Both the position numbers and the translations under genes were made by a program. Shown here in pieces: positions 52,773 through 62,450 of a stretch of 64,000 nt of DNA. Under the pieces are notes generated by a model, which saw only the letters and a list, made by a program, of their open reading frames with translations, ran no database searches and was not told where the DNA came from. The first letter of the stretch is position 1, and each line of letters opens with the position of its first letter. Source of the stretch: Lutibacter oceani (GTDB taxonomy: Bacteria > Bacteroidota > Bacteroidia > Flavobacteriales > Flavobacteriaceae); the NCBI RefSeq assembly GCF_003384935.1, contig NZ_QTTQ01000010.1, positions 310,001 to 374,000 of the forward strand, given 5' to 3'.

Positions 52773-52972
52773 AATAAAGTTGAGGTTAAAAAACTACATT
52801 TTATTAAACCTAGTTTTGTTTTAATCTTTTAAAGTATAGCAACTTTCCTAATGTAACCCCAAATTAATACGCTATTTGTTTAACTAAAATTTAAGTTTAA
52901 CACTTTCAAAACTACTAAGAATTTATAAAAAAAAATTACGGATTTCCATAAAGTATTTTATTAAATAGAATC
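52773..52972. other. Intergenic DNA between convergent genes
   Basis: After the terminator, the gap to the response regulator gene holds no open frame or clear signal. A run of nine T residues on the minus strand (complement of A-run near 52927-52935) might assist termination of the regulator transcript. Confidence 0.4.
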
Positions 52973-53641
52973 TTAAATTAGTCCTAAATCTTTTGCAATA
53001 GAGACTAAATGTGTAGGATTATTGGCATTAAATTGCTCTCTTAAAATTTTTAATCTTTTTTCTATAGAACTTACGCTTGTAGGAGACCACATTTTTTCTT
53101 TTAAAATAGTACTTATTTCTTCTTGCAAATATCCTTTAGATAGACATTCTATCAAGAAAATATCATATTCAACTATTTCAATTGAGTTACTTTTAGACAT
53201 TGATCCAGCAACATGTGGAGAAATGTAAATACTTTCTGAATTATTTAGTTGTTGTACTGCTTTTTTAAGTTCTCTTAAACCTTCCCTGCTTTTCCAAACA
53301 TAGGCATTAATTTTATGCTCATTGAATAATGTTTGAACCCTATATTTTTTATCTTCAACCGAAAACACAGCAATTTTTAATGAAGGGAATTCCTTCCTAA
53401 CAATTTTTATTAGTTCATCACCGGAAGTTATTTTTTGTTCTAAATAATCCTCATTAAATGATAAGTCACTAATTAATAAGTCATAAGGAACATTATTTAA
53501 ACTTGCGCTCTTTAATTTTAAAAGAGCTTCATCACAATATTGAACATAGTCAATTTGTTCTATATCTAATTTACTGAGTTCTACCTTTATTCCACTGTTA
53601 ATAAAGTCCATATCTTCAGCTATCAATACTTTTTTAAACAT
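52973..53641 (-). CDS. Response regulator, LuxR/NarL-like
   Basis: Two-component regulator of 222 residues. The receiver domain (1-125) has the acidic pair E9/D10, the phosphoacceptor D59 (LLISDLSF) and K117 (YVWKS). The C-terminal part (about 155-215) is a helix-turn-helix region: IECLSKGYLQEEISTILKE, followed by TSVSSIEKRLKILREQF, spaced as in LuxR-type domains. It is the second gene of the kinase-regulator pair, 5 bases after the kinase. Target genes are unknown; the neighbouring TonB receptor is one candidate. Confidence 0.87.
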   Translation of the reverse strand: MFKKVLIAEDMDFINSGIKVELSKLDIEQIDYVQYCDEALLKLKSASLNNVPYDLLISDLSFNEDYLEQKITSGDELIKIVRKEFPSLKIAVFSVEDKKYRVQTLFNEHKINAYVWKSREGLRELKKAVQQLNNSESIYISPHVAGSMSKSNSIEIVEYDIFLIECLSKGYLQEEISTILKEKMWSPTSVSSIEKRLKILREQFNANNPTHLVSIAKDLGLI

Positions 53642-53646
53642 AGCTC

Positions 53647-55590
53647 TTATTTTTTAAAACTAATAAATGCTTTAAATCCTTTATTTAAAGATGTTTCAAA
53701 AGTAATAATACCATTTATTGATTTTATACGGCTTTCCATATTCTTAAGGCCATTTTTAAATTTTAACTCTTTTAAAGCAAATCCAATTCCATTATCAGAA
53801 TAATTTATAAAATGTTGATTACTGTCTTTTTTAAAGGAAATTGCAACTAGTCTGGCACTACTATGCTTTTGCATATTCACCATTAATTCTTGCAATACTC
53901 TGTATATTTCAATTTGTTTGTCTTTCGTTAATAATTTCAATTCAACATTATTAATATCTTTAACAATAATTGTTGTAGTATTTGTATTAAAACTTGCAAG
54001 TAATGCTTTTAAAGACTTCTCAAAACTTTCCCCTGTTTCAATTGTGCTGTTTTGATGTGAAATATCTCTTGTAAGCAAATACACTTTTTCCAAATCATCT
54101 AAAAGTACTTCTTTTGTTTCACTGGTATACTGAACCTTATTCATAATATTAACAACATTATTAGCCACTTCGTCATGAATTTTTTTGGCAATTCGAGTTT
54201 CAGTCTTATAAACTTCTTCTTTTTTTTCTTGTTGATGTTTTTGTCTGCGGTAATATCCAAAACCTATAAAGCCTAAAAGGATTGCACCACTTGATGCAGC
54301 TCCAATAATATTTCTCGCTTTTTCTTTTTCTAATTCGAGCTCTTTTTTTGAATTAACAATTTTTAATCTCAAATTTTCTCCACGGTTTTTTTCACTATCA
54401 TATTTTAATTTGGCGAATTTATTCTCTACTTGTCTTTCAGCCTCAACTAAACTGTCACTTATGCTAATATATGAAGCATAATATTTTTTTATCCTTGAAG
54501 AATTATCAAGGCTTATAAGTTTTTGCAGTGCTTCCAACTGGTCTCTAGGGCTTTTTTTATGACTTGCCAGATTATACATTTTTAAAGCATAGTCTACAGC
54601 TATTTTATCATTCCTTATTTTATAAAAATCAGATAGGTGAGCATAACTAGTAATAAGTCCCATACTGTCTTTATCCTTCTGCCTAATCTCTTTCGCTAAC
54701 ATATAATCAGAAAGTACACTTAAATTTTTATTATTTAGCCATTGCGCATAAGCTTTATTGTCTATAATTCTAGCTTTTTTTCTTGGTTTTTTTTCGATAA
54801 GAGAGTCCTTTAATAATTCAGTAAATAATGCTATACTTTCATCGTATTTTTCCAAACTACGTAAAGCAATTGCTTTATTATTTAAAATACCTATAGAATC
54901 GATTCTGTTTGTAGCAATTTTTAAAGCTTTATCATTCCAATAAATTGCTTCATTAAAATCCTTTTGATTTTTTGAATTTATAGCTAAACAATTGTATAAA
55001 GAAGATAAGTATAATACATTTGTTTTATCCAAATAGTTTATTGCTTTTATACCTGTTTCATCACTTCCTGTATAATCACCTAAATTTGATTGTATAATTG
55101 CCATGTGAGTTAAATTCTCTCCTATCCTAGCACTATCTTCTACTATTAAAAACATTTCATTGGAATAATTATAGCAATAATAAGCACTATCAATTTGAGA
55201 ATTAGCTCGATAATAATATCCCATTCTGGAATATTGATTTCCTATACCTTTTATATTATCTTTTTTCAACAATTTTAAATATCTTTTTGAAATATAAATC
55301 GCACTATCATAGTTTCTTAAATTTCCAAAAAGGTATGTTTTGTATGCCAGAATTTCTTTTTGTTTTGATGTTAACTCTTTCTTTTTTGCCAATTCCATGG
55401 CCTTATTCGCATATTTCAAAGAAACACTTAAAGGTAAACTGTTTTCTTTCATATTTTTAATATGATAATCTAAAGAGTCTGATTCAATTTTTAATTTAAA
55501 TTTTAAAAATTCATCTCCAAAGCTAAAATTTGAGGCATGTGCTATATTAAAAACACAAAAAAAGAGGAATGTAACTTTTAATCGTTTCAT
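53647..55590 (-). CDS. TPR-containing sensor histidine kinase (NarL/LuxR-type partner)
   Basis: Membrane sensor kinase of 647 residues. Signal peptide (ending IAHAS), then about 370 residues of tetratricopeptide-like helices in the periplasm, one membrane helix (IGAASSGAILLGFIGFGYY, about 427-445), and the kinase core. The phosphoacceptor is H472 in KKIHDEVANNVVN, a HisKA_3-type box, followed by an ATPase domain with ELMVNMQKHSSA and SDNGIGF. This layout of periplasmic TPRs with an intracellular kinase is frequent in Flavobacteriaceae; the stimulus is unknown. Confidence 0.9.
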   Translation of the reverse strand: MKRLKVTFLFFCVFNIAHASNFSFGDEFLKFKLKIESDSLDYHIKNMKENSLPLSVSLKYANKAMELAKKKELTSKQKEILAYKTYLFGNLRNYDSAIYISKRYLKLLKKDNIKGIGNQYSRMGYYYRANSQIDSAYYCYNYSNEMFLIVEDSARIGENLTHMAIIQSNLGDYTGSDETGIKAINYLDKTNVLYLSSLYNCLAINSKNQKDFNEAIYWNDKALKIATNRIDSIGILNNKAIALRSLEKYDESIALFTELLKDSLIEKKPRKKARIIDNKAYAQWLNNKNLSVLSDYMLAKEIRQKDKDSMGLITSYAHLSDFYKIRNDKIAVDYALKMYNLASHKKSPRDQLEALQKLISLDNSSRIKKYYASYISISDSLVEAERQVENKFAKLKYDSEKNRGENLRLKIVNSKKELELEKEKARNIIGAASSGAILLGFIGFGYYRRQKHQQEKKEEVYKTETRIAKKIHDEVANNVVNIMNKVQYTSETKEVLLDDLEKVYLLTRDISHQNSTIETGESFEKSLKALLASFNTNTTTIIVKDINNVELKLLTKDKQIEIYRVLQELMVNMQKHSSARLVAISFKKDSNQHFINYSDNGIGFALKELKFKNGLKNMESRIKSINGIITFETSLNKGFKAFISFKK

Positions 55591-55745
55591 TCCTCTAAAA
55601 TAATATAAAATTTATCAATTATAAATTTTAATCTCCAATAGTTAACACTTTTATTGGTATGTAAATTAGAAGGAGAACTTTACCGTGAATTATAAAATTA
55701 TTGCTCAAGATTTAGATTTTAAGAAATTACAACCAAAAACCATAT

Positions 55746-58259
55746 TTAATATTTTAATCTAAAACTTAAATTAAAAGTTGGTTGTATAGAGTACCTATCA
55801 ATAGGTACAATTTCTTTACTTGCAAAATTATAAGTGAAAAATCTGTGAAGTATATTTTTTGCTTTTAAAATATTTACAAAGGATAATTCAATTTCTGGAA
55901 TTACTTTGCTTTTAAAGTTTTTAAACTCATATCCTAAAGAAATATCCATCCTTTTATAATTTGGTAATGTAAAAGTATTTAACCTATCATATGAAAATCT
56001 ATATGTTGTAGCAGACAATTCAGTTACTTTAGAAGGGTAAGAATAAGGTTTTCCAGTATGCCATTTCCAAGCCAAAGCAATATTTAAATTAGCTATATCT
56101 ACAGAGGTTGAAGCAATTAATTGGTGCTTTATACTCTGATTTCCAGGAAACGACTTTGAATTATTTAATTCTTTAAAAATATTAACTGCATCGGTATATG
56201 TATAACTTAACCAACTTGTAAAAACACCTGTTTTATTTCTTAAAAAAAAATCAAAACCTTCAATTTCGCTTTCACCTTCATGAAAATCTTGATCATTTGG
56301 ATCTAAGAACCCATAATTAAAAGTAGTAATTGACTCTATCCCTTTTTTAAAATATTCAATATCTATTAAAAAACTTTTATTATTAAAAGATACTCCTCCA
56401 TTAAACTGATGAACATTTAATAATGGAAATTGCTCTCCATCTACCCCTACCCATAATTGATTGCCGTTTTCAAATGTATCACTTACGGTTTCATACGTTT
56501 GAAGAGATGCTTGTGTTTTTATTTCAAAAGAAGCATTTACATTAAAATGATTAGCAATTGTTTTTTTAGTATAAATTCTTGGTTCAAATTGAAATGAATT
56601 TAATTGGTCATAATAATTTAACCGAACACCAAAACGAATAAAATAATTTTCAGGTTTCTGTGCTGTAAAATTACTAAATAAAGAATGTGTTCCAATAATA
56701 CTCTTTTGAGAATCTGTTATTGAATAATCATCTTCTTGTCTGGATAAATAATCAAATACTATTTTTTTCTCATTCCATTGATAACCAAGTTGAATTTTTG
56801 CAACTTCAGTTAAAATATTTTCGCGATTAATATTAAAATTAATCTCTTTTATTTTATTATTTCTAGTTTGTAATTGCTCCTCTTCATAATCATCATCTTC
56901 ATACTCACTGAGTCGCTGAAAATAATCCATCTCATATTCTGTATAATTAGCAGTAATTTGAGTGTTATTTTTTTTGGTTTCATTATTCCAAACTATCCCG
57001 CCACTTTTACTACTGGCATATAAGTTTTCATTTAATAAATACTCATCCTCTTCAAAACTGTAATTAAATTTATCTAACATCATTAAACCGTGTATTCGAA
57101 GCGTATTATTTTTATTTAATTTATAATTAACACCTCCACTAAAATCATAATAATAAACATCTTTTTTCAATGTTTTAGATGTTGTAATACTAGAGTTTTT
57201 AAAGGTTTGATTCATTAAATTATTAAAAGGTTGTAACTGTAAAACATCTGTAAAAGACCGTCTAAATGAAAAATCTGTAGTTATTTTACTTCCTATTTTT
57301 AAATTTGAAGAAAAATCTACATCTAATAAATTAATCCCTAAAGATGCATTTGAATTAATACTGTCTATCATTAAGGTTGAAATCTCAATTAAACCACCTG
57401 TATGATTGCCATATTTGGCACTTACTCCGTTGCTAAAAAAGTTTACTTTATTTACAGAGTTTGGGTTTACCGATGAAATACCTCCTAATAAATGCCCTGT
57501 TTGATATAATCGAATACCATTCCACAAAATTAAATTTTGGTCTGGTGTACTTCCATGTACAAATAAATCCGTTGCATTTTCTTGAGAATTGGTAACTCCA
57601 GGTAAAAACTGTATACTTTGAAAAACATCAGCATTAATCAATCCTCCTAAAACTCCTTGATTTTTTGGATTTAAAACAAATGCACCTTCACTATTTTTTG
57701 AAATTCCTTTAGCTAAATATGAAATTTCAACCAGGTCCAATTCAGTTTCTTTAGCTGAAATCTTAATTTCAACATAATTTTTAGTTCCAGAAATTGTAAC
57801 ATTATACTTTCCATAGGCAATATGGCTTATCTGAATATTTTTTGGAACAGTTCTTTTTATAAACTCAAATTTTCCGTTTGCATCTGTAATTGAATTTAAA
57901 TCATTAACAAATACCAAGGCACCTTCAATAGGTAAGTTCGTATTTTTATCAATAATTACGCCACTAAATTTGGTATCAAAATCTTGAATTGCTAAACTAA
58001 GTGCATAAATATTTTTGCCAGTTTTAATAGATGAAATTTGATATGCTTCTTTTAAATCAGCTAAAAAAGTGTCTAATATATCAGGTAATTCTTTGTTATA
58101 AACAGCTAAATGAGTAAGTTCCTCATCATTGTATGAAAAAAAAACTTTATATTTATTTTCAGCATTTTTAAGCGTTTGTTTCAGACTTATTTCAGTTTGA
58201 CTATATAAAATATTGACATTTATTAAGAAAAGAACAATAAAGTAATATTTAATATTCAT
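55746..58259 (-). CDS. TonB-dependent receptor with STN-like and carboxypeptidase-regulatory-like domains
   Basis: Outer-membrane receptor of 837 residues from the ATG at 58259, which overlaps fecR by 11 bases; a start 12 bases earlier is also possible. Signal peptide ends ILYSQ. Residues about 20-95 look like an STN signalling domain (SLKQTLKNAENKYKVFFSY). A CarboxypepD-regulatory-like domain (FSGVIIDKNTNLPIEGALVF) follows, then the plug (SIQFLPGVTNSQ, DLFVHGSTPDQNLILWNGI) and a barrel ending FNLSFRLKY. The STN domain and the fecR/sigma genes before it fit cell-surface signalling. The ligand is unknown. Confidence 0.9.
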   Translation of the reverse strand: MNIKYYFIVLFLINVNILYSQTEISLKQTLKNAENKYKVFFSYNDEELTHLAVYNKELPDILDTFLADLKEAYQISSIKTGKNIYALSLAIQDFDTKFSGVIIDKNTNLPIEGALVFVNDLNSITDANGKFEFIKRTVPKNIQISHIAYGKYNVTISGTKNYVEIKISAKETELDLVEISYLAKGISKNSEGAFVLNPKNQGVLGGLINADVFQSIQFLPGVTNSQENATDLFVHGSTPDQNLILWNGIRLYQTGHLLGGISSVNPNSVNKVNFFSNGVSAKYGNHTGGLIEISTLMIDSINSNASLGINLLDVDFSSNLKIGSKITTDFSFRRSFTDVLQLQPFNNLMNQTFKNSSITTSKTLKKDVYYYDFSGGVNYKLNKNNTLRIHGLMMLDKFNYSFEEDEYLLNENLYASSKSGGIVWNNETKKNNTQITANYTEYEMDYFQRLSEYEDDDYEEEQLQTRNNKIKEINFNINRENILTEVAKIQLGYQWNEKKIVFDYLSRQEDDYSITDSQKSIIGTHSLFSNFTAQKPENYFIRFGVRLNYYDQLNSFQFEPRIYTKKTIANHFNVNASFEIKTQASLQTYETVSDTFENGNQLWVGVDGEQFPLLNVHQFNGGVSFNNKSFLIDIEYFKKGIESITTFNYGFLDPNDQDFHEGESEIEGFDFFLRNKTGVFTSWLSYTYTDAVNIFKELNNSKSFPGNQSIKHQLIASTSVDIANLNIALAWKWHTGKPYSYPSKVTELSATTYRFSYDRLNTFTLPNYKRMDISLGYEFKNFKSKVIPEIELSFVNILKAKNILHRFFTYNFASKEIVPIDRYSIQPTFNLSFRLKY

Positions 58260-59145
58260 TAACAAATTCAATTTGATATTTATTTTTCTGAATTTTTTCA
58301 GCTTTTAAATGAAATGGAGTAAAAACAGTCAACAATGCTTCCTCTAAATTCTCTTTTGAATACCTTCCTGAAAAATACATTTTTTTATTTAATTCCGAAA
58401 AAGAAATTTCAATATCATAAATTGCTTCCAAATCAGCTATTACAACTTCTAGTGGCGTGTGCTGATATGTGGCATATTTCGTCTGAATTTCTTCATTCCA
58501 TTTATATTTAACAGGTTTTATTTCATTTTGTAAATTATCCACTTCTTGAGAAGCTGTAATTATAAATTCATTCTTTTTAATGCCAACTTTTACTTTACCT
58601 TCAAAACAAGCTACTTTAAAAAAGTTTAAGCGATCTAAAACTTTAAAAGTAGTTCCTAAAACAGCAATAGTTCCATTTTTTGTTTCAACATTAAAAGGCG
58701 AACCCTTTGAAACTTTAAATACCATGGCACCTTCAGCTTTTAACTTTCTAAAAAAACGATACGTAAGCTTATTATATTGTATTGATGAATTTGGTTCTAA
58801 ATAAATTTTTGAGCCATCTTGCAAATCTATCGTTTTAAAAGCCGCTATTTCAGTAGTAAATTTTACATTATTGATTTGATAAATACCTAGTCCAAAAACA
58901 ATTAAAATTGATGCCGCTATACCAACCCAAGAATATAATGAAACTTTTTTCTCTTTTTTTACAAATACCATTTTACTAAGTAATTGTTCCCAAGTAGTAT
59001 TCTTTCTTTTTGGAACGCTCCAATTATCTAAAGTTTTTATAATTTTAGAATAGGATAAAAAAGCTTCTTTCCCTACAATTTTTTCTAATTCTTCATCGGT
59101 AATTTTACCTTCCATCCAATCTGCCAAATACTTTTGATCTTTCAT
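58249..59145 (-). CDS. fecR: FecR family anti-sigma factor
   Basis: Inner-membrane anti-sigma protein of 298 residues. The cytoplasmic N-terminus (1-70, ADWMEGKITDEELEKIV) binds the sigma factor, one membrane helix lies at about 72-88 (WVGIAASILIVFGLGIY), and the periplasmic FecR domain has FKTIDLQDGSKIYLEPNSSI, PFNVETKNGTIAVLGTTFKV. The DUF4974-like end (TPLEVVIADLEAIYDIEISF) is typical of Bacteroidota and may contact the receptor's STN domain. 24 bases after the sigma gene, overlapping the receptor gene. Confidence 0.93.
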   Translation of the reverse strand: MKDQKYLADWMEGKITDEELEKIVGKEAFLSYSKIIKTLDNWSVPKRKNTTWEQLLSKMVFVKKEKKVSLYSWVGIAASILIVFGLGIYQINNVKFTTEIAAFKTIDLQDGSKIYLEPNSSIQYNKLTYRFFRKLKAEGAMVFKVSKGSPFNVETKNGTIAVLGTTFKVLDRLNFFKVACFEGKVKVGIKKNEFIITASQEVDNLQNEIKPVKYKWNEEIQTKYATYQHTPLEVVIADLEAIYDIEISFSELNKKMYFSGRYSKENLEEALLTVFTPFHLKAEKIQKNKYQIEFVNEY

Positions 59146-59169
59146 GATTATATTTTTTAGCTTTGGGGT

Positions 59170-59673
59170 TTATCTATTAAATTCTTTAACATTAGTTCTC
59201 AAATAAACCAACGCATTATGCATCCTTTTTTCAATTGTTTTTACTGATAAATTAAGTTCCTCAGCAATTTCTCGATACTTTTTTTTATCAATCCTATTCA
59301 TTAAAAAAACTTGTCTTTCTCCATCTTTTAAATTTGAAATGACTAGTTCCAATTTTTGTTCAAACTCATTTTTTTCCAAATTAAACTCAGGCGATTCTAT
59401 ATTTACATCTGATATTTTTTGCTTCTGAAAAACAATTTTCACCTTTTCATGCTTTTTTATGTTTAAGCATTCATTTCTACCTAAAGTATATAGGTAACTT
59501 TTTATGTTTTCCAAAGAAACCGTTTTACAGCGTTCCCAAAGTTTTAAAAACACATTTTGAGTAACATCTTCCGCTTCAATTTGATTTCCAAATGTGTAAT
59601 ACAAATAATTGTACAAACCATCTGAATACTTTTTATAAACCGTTTCAAATGTTTTATGATTACATAAATTCAT
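59170..59673 (-). CDS. ECF RNA polymerase sigma factor
   Basis: Sigma-70 family protein of 167 residues of the ECF type. Region 2 (FETVYKKYSDGLYNYLYYTF, then AEDVTQNVFLKLWER) and region 4 (DKKKYREIAEELNLSVKTIEKRMHNAL, broken here) are clear; no region 3 or 1. Followed by fecR and a TonB receptor, the classic surface-signalling trio that usually activates its own receptor gene. It is preceded on the same strand by the DUF3570 gene at a 51-base distance. Confidence 0.94.
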   Translation of the reverse strand: MNLCNHKTFETVYKKYSDGLYNYLYYTFGNQIEAEDVTQNVFLKLWERCKTVSLENIKSYLYTLGRNECLNIKKHEKVKIVFQKQKISDVNIESPEFNLEKNEFEQKLELVISNLKDGERQVFLMNRIDKKKYREIAEELNLSVKTIEKRMHNALVYLRTNVKEFNR

Positions 59674-59681
59674 AAAATAAA

Positions 59682-59705
59682 TTTTAAGTTTCTACAAACT
59701 TAAAA
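59682..59705 (-). terminator. AT-rich hairpin between DUF3570 and the sigma gene
   Basis: Ten-base perfect stem TTTTAAGTTT (59682-59691) with AAACTTAAAA (59696-59705), loop CTAC, with T-rich DNA beyond it on the minus strand. With only one G-C pair it is a weak terminator or an attenuator, so part of the upstream transcript may read into the sigma gene. Confidence 0.5.
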
Positions 59706-59724
59706 GAAAAACTTTAAACGGTTC

Positions 59725-61236
59725 TTAATCCATTACAAATTTAAATCCTACATTAACTATTCCAGCTGTTAACCCTGTATTTCTTTTGTAATTACTGTAC
59801 TTTAAATCAATACTTTTTAAGCCTAGTTTCCAAATTCTTCGAGACGTAAAAATATCGGTATATGAGATTCCAAAGCCAAATTGATTAGAATTAAATTCAG
59901 ACAAATCATAATCTGAAGTATAATAATCACTGGTTGATAAATTTTCTTCATAAGGTGCAAAATAATCTGCAGCTGTTTGTGTGTAATATCTATACGTTGG
60001 ATATAAAGTAAAAGTGTCTGAAATTTTTATTGGTAATTCAATATTTGCTGTGTGTGCTGTAATTCCCCAATCATCATAATAATACCTATAATAAGTTCTC
60101 AAAGAAACAGCCTCATTTATATAATAGTTAAAACGTGCACCTACAGGAATTTTAAATCTAGTTGTAGGTAAACGCTCAATATCATCTGCTAATTGAAATA
60201 CATCTGTATTACTTTTTGAAGTATAATTTGGAATACTTGAAGCATTTCCAATAAAATAATTAGCTTTATCTCCAAAATAAACCCGTTGCATAGGATTTGC
60301 TAACCAACCATCTTGTTTTACCAAATCTAAAAAGAGAGAAACTTGAGCTTTTTTACTTAAAATTTGAAAAAAACTCAATGAAACTGAATACGTATTTCTT
60401 GATTTATTGTCAATTAAATTTGTATTAAATGGACTCCAAACTGTTGGTCCATTTTTGTTTATAATTGTTCCGTTTTTATTTAGAATATCTACCCCGGTAA
60501 AAAAACCTGCATTAAGGTTACTGTTTGCCTCTTTATATGCCTTAATTTCTGTTGGATAAACAGGTTGCCAACTATCAAAATATACATTTCCTTTTAAATC
60601 TATTTCTGTATTTTTTTCATTAAAAAGCTTTGTAAAGCTTCCACCAAATCCAAATGACGTATAATCAAATTCATTTGCAAAATTTAAGTGCACCCCAACA
60701 ATACTATTTCTATCAGCTGAGTAATGGCTATAACCAATATCTCCACTTGCCCAAACATCTGATTTTGAAGCTCCGGAAGACTCAACCCAAGGACTTCCAC
60801 CTGAACTATTAGAAATACTATTTCCTAAATTATTAGTATTTACATTTGTTGATGCAGCACTTTTGGCTGAAATAGTTCCTTTGTCATCATCATCATAATC
60901 AAAACGATTTGAAGTGTTTCCACCTCCATCAAACGGATTTACATTACTAGACGAAGCTGATGTGTATGCTGAAATAGTTCCATCAATAGTTAAAACGTCA
61001 TTTGCATTTAAAGGAATTGAAACTGTAATATTTGTTGCTATATCAGTTAATTTTTCAGTTCCAATACCACCAGTAACAGCTGCATTATCACCATCTTGTG
61101 AATAAAAACTTGAAATTAAGTCAACTTCAGCATTTTCTAAAACACGCTTTGTATAGTTTTTGTTTAAATCTTTGCTAGTTTGTGAAAAACCAACAAATGA
61201 AAAAAGAAAAACAACTGGTATTATTATTTTTTTCAT
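59725..61236 (-). CDS. DUF3570 outer-membrane protein
   Basis: Exported protein of 503 residues, signal peptide ending GFSQ (ATG at 61236, chosen because 93 further upstream bases would place non-signal residues before it). The mature N-terminus has DLISSFYSQDGDNAAVTGGIGTE, broken by variable residues, typical of DUF3570. The long C-terminal part has alternating aromatic strands of a beta barrel (YRYYTQTAADYFAPYEENL) and ends in a barrel-closing Phe region (KFVMD). D85-GTIS-A90-YTS resembles the Asp-x-x-Ser-Gly-Ala-Thr context of ApbE flavinylation sites, only loosely. Encoded in one unit with apbE. Confidence 0.85.
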   Translation of the reverse strand: MKKIIIPVVFLFSFVGFSQTSKDLNKNYTKRVLENAEVDLISSFYSQDGDNAAVTGGIGTEKLTDIATNITVSIPLNANDVLTIDGTISAYTSASSSNVNPFDGGGNTSNRFDYDDDDKGTISAKSAASTNVNTNNLGNSISNSSGGSPWVESSGASKSDVWASGDIGYSHYSADRNSIVGVHLNFANEFDYTSFGFGGSFTKLFNEKNTEIDLKGNVYFDSWQPVYPTEIKAYKEANSNLNAGFFTGVDILNKNGTIINKNGPTVWSPFNTNLIDNKSRNTYSVSLSFFQILSKKAQVSLFLDLVKQDGWLANPMQRVYFGDKANYFIGNASSIPNYTSKSNTDVFQLADDIERLPTTRFKIPVGARFNYYINEAVSLRTYYRYYYDDWGITAHTANIELPIKISDTFTLYPTYRYYTQTAADYFAPYEENLSTSDYYTSDYDLSEFNSNQFGFGISYTDIFTSRRIWKLGLKSIDLKYSNYKRNTGLTAGIVNVGFKFVMD

Positions 61237-61246
61237 ATTATTTAAA

Positions 61247-61459
61247 TTAATTACATCCACAACCACCACCTGATTTCCCTCCATTAGCTCCAGAAGCTGC
61301 CTCTCTATAAACTTGAAAGCTAGTTTCAAACTTATACGCTTTTTTTGATGCTAATAACATATCTGGATCATTCAAATAAACTTTTTCATATTCTTTAACT
61401 GCCACACAAGAAGCAGTTAAAGAACTAATTACTAGTAATACACAAATTTTTTTAATCAT
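61247..61459 (-). CDS. DUF4266 small lipoprotein
   Basis: Lipoprotein of 70 residues: signal with lipobox LTASC (Cys18), then VAVKEYEKVYLNDPDMLL, the DUF4266 core, and a glycine-rich tail GANGGKSGGGCGCN with C67 and C69. The paired C-terminal cysteines could hold a metal, form a disulfide or be a modification site. Overlaps apbE by 4 bases and precedes DUF3570 by 10 bases, a linkage that recurs in several bacteria. Confidence 0.88.
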   Translation of the reverse strand: MIKKICVLLVISSLTASCVAVKEYEKVYLNDPDMLLASKKAYKFETSFQVYREAASGANGGKSGGGCGCN

Positions 61460-62448
61460 ATTTTATTAATATTTATATTTTTAGAATTATGGATACCACC
61501 TTTATTATCAATAATTATGCATTCAATATTGTTTAATTGATTTATTCGGTTAAGTCCAACTTCAGTTCCCATAACAAAAATTGAAGTGGCTAAAGCATCT
61601 GCTAATTCAGCTTTAGGTGCAAAAACAGAAACACTAACTATATCACTTGCAGGATAACCAGTTCTGGGATCAATAATATGAGAATAGCGCTTACCATTAA
61701 ATGTTACAAATTTTTCATAATCACCTGAAGTTACAACTGCCTTATTTGAAATTGGTAAAAGAGCAAATGCATTATTCTTATTTAATGGATTAGTAATTGC
61801 TACTTTCCAATCGTTTTCATTGGGTTGTTTTCCCCATGTATTCATATCACCAGAGGCATTAATAATACCAGCCTTAACACCTTTTGAAATTAAAAGCATT
61901 TTTGCTTTATCAGCAGCATACCCTTTTCCAATAGCACCAAACCCAATTTTCATACCTTTTAATTTTAAAAACACTGTTGAATTTTCCTTATCAAGAATTA
62001 TATTTTGAAAGCCAACTTTTAAAACAGATTTTTTTATTTCTTCTTCCGAAGGCATTGTTTTTAAACTACCATCAAATTTCCAAATTTTGTCCATTGAAGC
62101 ATAACTAATATCAAAAGCTCCATCAGTTAATTTTGAAATAGCTAATGATCTTTCAATTAAGTCAAATAATTCTTTATCAACTTTTACAGGTTTAATACCA
62201 GCGTTTTTAATAATTTCTGATGTTTGAGAATTGGTATCCCAAGAAGATATTAGTTTTTCAATTCTTGAAATTTCATTTATGGCTAAATTAATGTACTTAG
62301 TGGCACTAACTGTATCATTAGCAACCACCGAAATATCAAATCGGCTTCCCATTAATTTTAATGTTTTTCTATGTATTTGTTGGCTATAAAAAGAAGTCGT
62401 TAATAAAAGAAAAACAACTAAAAATTTATATTTATTTTTTAAGCGCAT
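61456..62448 (-). CDS. apbE: FAD:protein FMN transferase (ApbE)
   Basis: Exported flavin transferase of 330 residues that attaches FMN to a Ser or Thr of partner proteins in the periplasm. Signal peptide ends SFYSQ. It has MGSRFDISVV, GFGAIGKGYAADKAKMLL, NASGDMNTWG and YSHIIDPRTGYP, the FAD- and Mg-binding motifs. No RnfG, NqrC or FMN-binding-domain target is in the window, so the DUF4266 or DUF3570 neighbours or the unseen gene at 63994 are candidate targets. 2 bases after the thioredoxin-like gene. Confidence 0.94.
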   Translation of the reverse strand: MRLKNKYKFLVVFLLLTTSFYSQQIHRKTLKLMGSRFDISVVANDTVSATKYINLAINEISRIEKLISSWDTNSQTSEIIKNAGIKPVKVDKELFDLIERSLAISKLTDGAFDISYASMDKIWKFDGSLKTMPSEEEIKKSVLKVGFQNIILDKENSTVFLKLKGMKIGFGAIGKGYAADKAKMLLISKGVKAGIINASGDMNTWGKQPNENDWKVAITNPLNKNNAFALLPISNKAVVTSGDYEKFVTFNGKRYSHIIDPRTGYPASDIVSVSVFAPKAELADALATSIFVMGTEVGLNRINQLNNIECIIIDNKGGIHNSKNININKI

Positions 62449-62450
62449 CT

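Noticed and set aside
55685-55762. A 25-codon GTG frame on the plus strand after an AGGAG, between the histidine kinase and the TonB receptor.
   Set aside because: Too short to judge, overlaps the receptor's end in antisense, and Bacteroidota rarely depend on strong ribosome binding sites.
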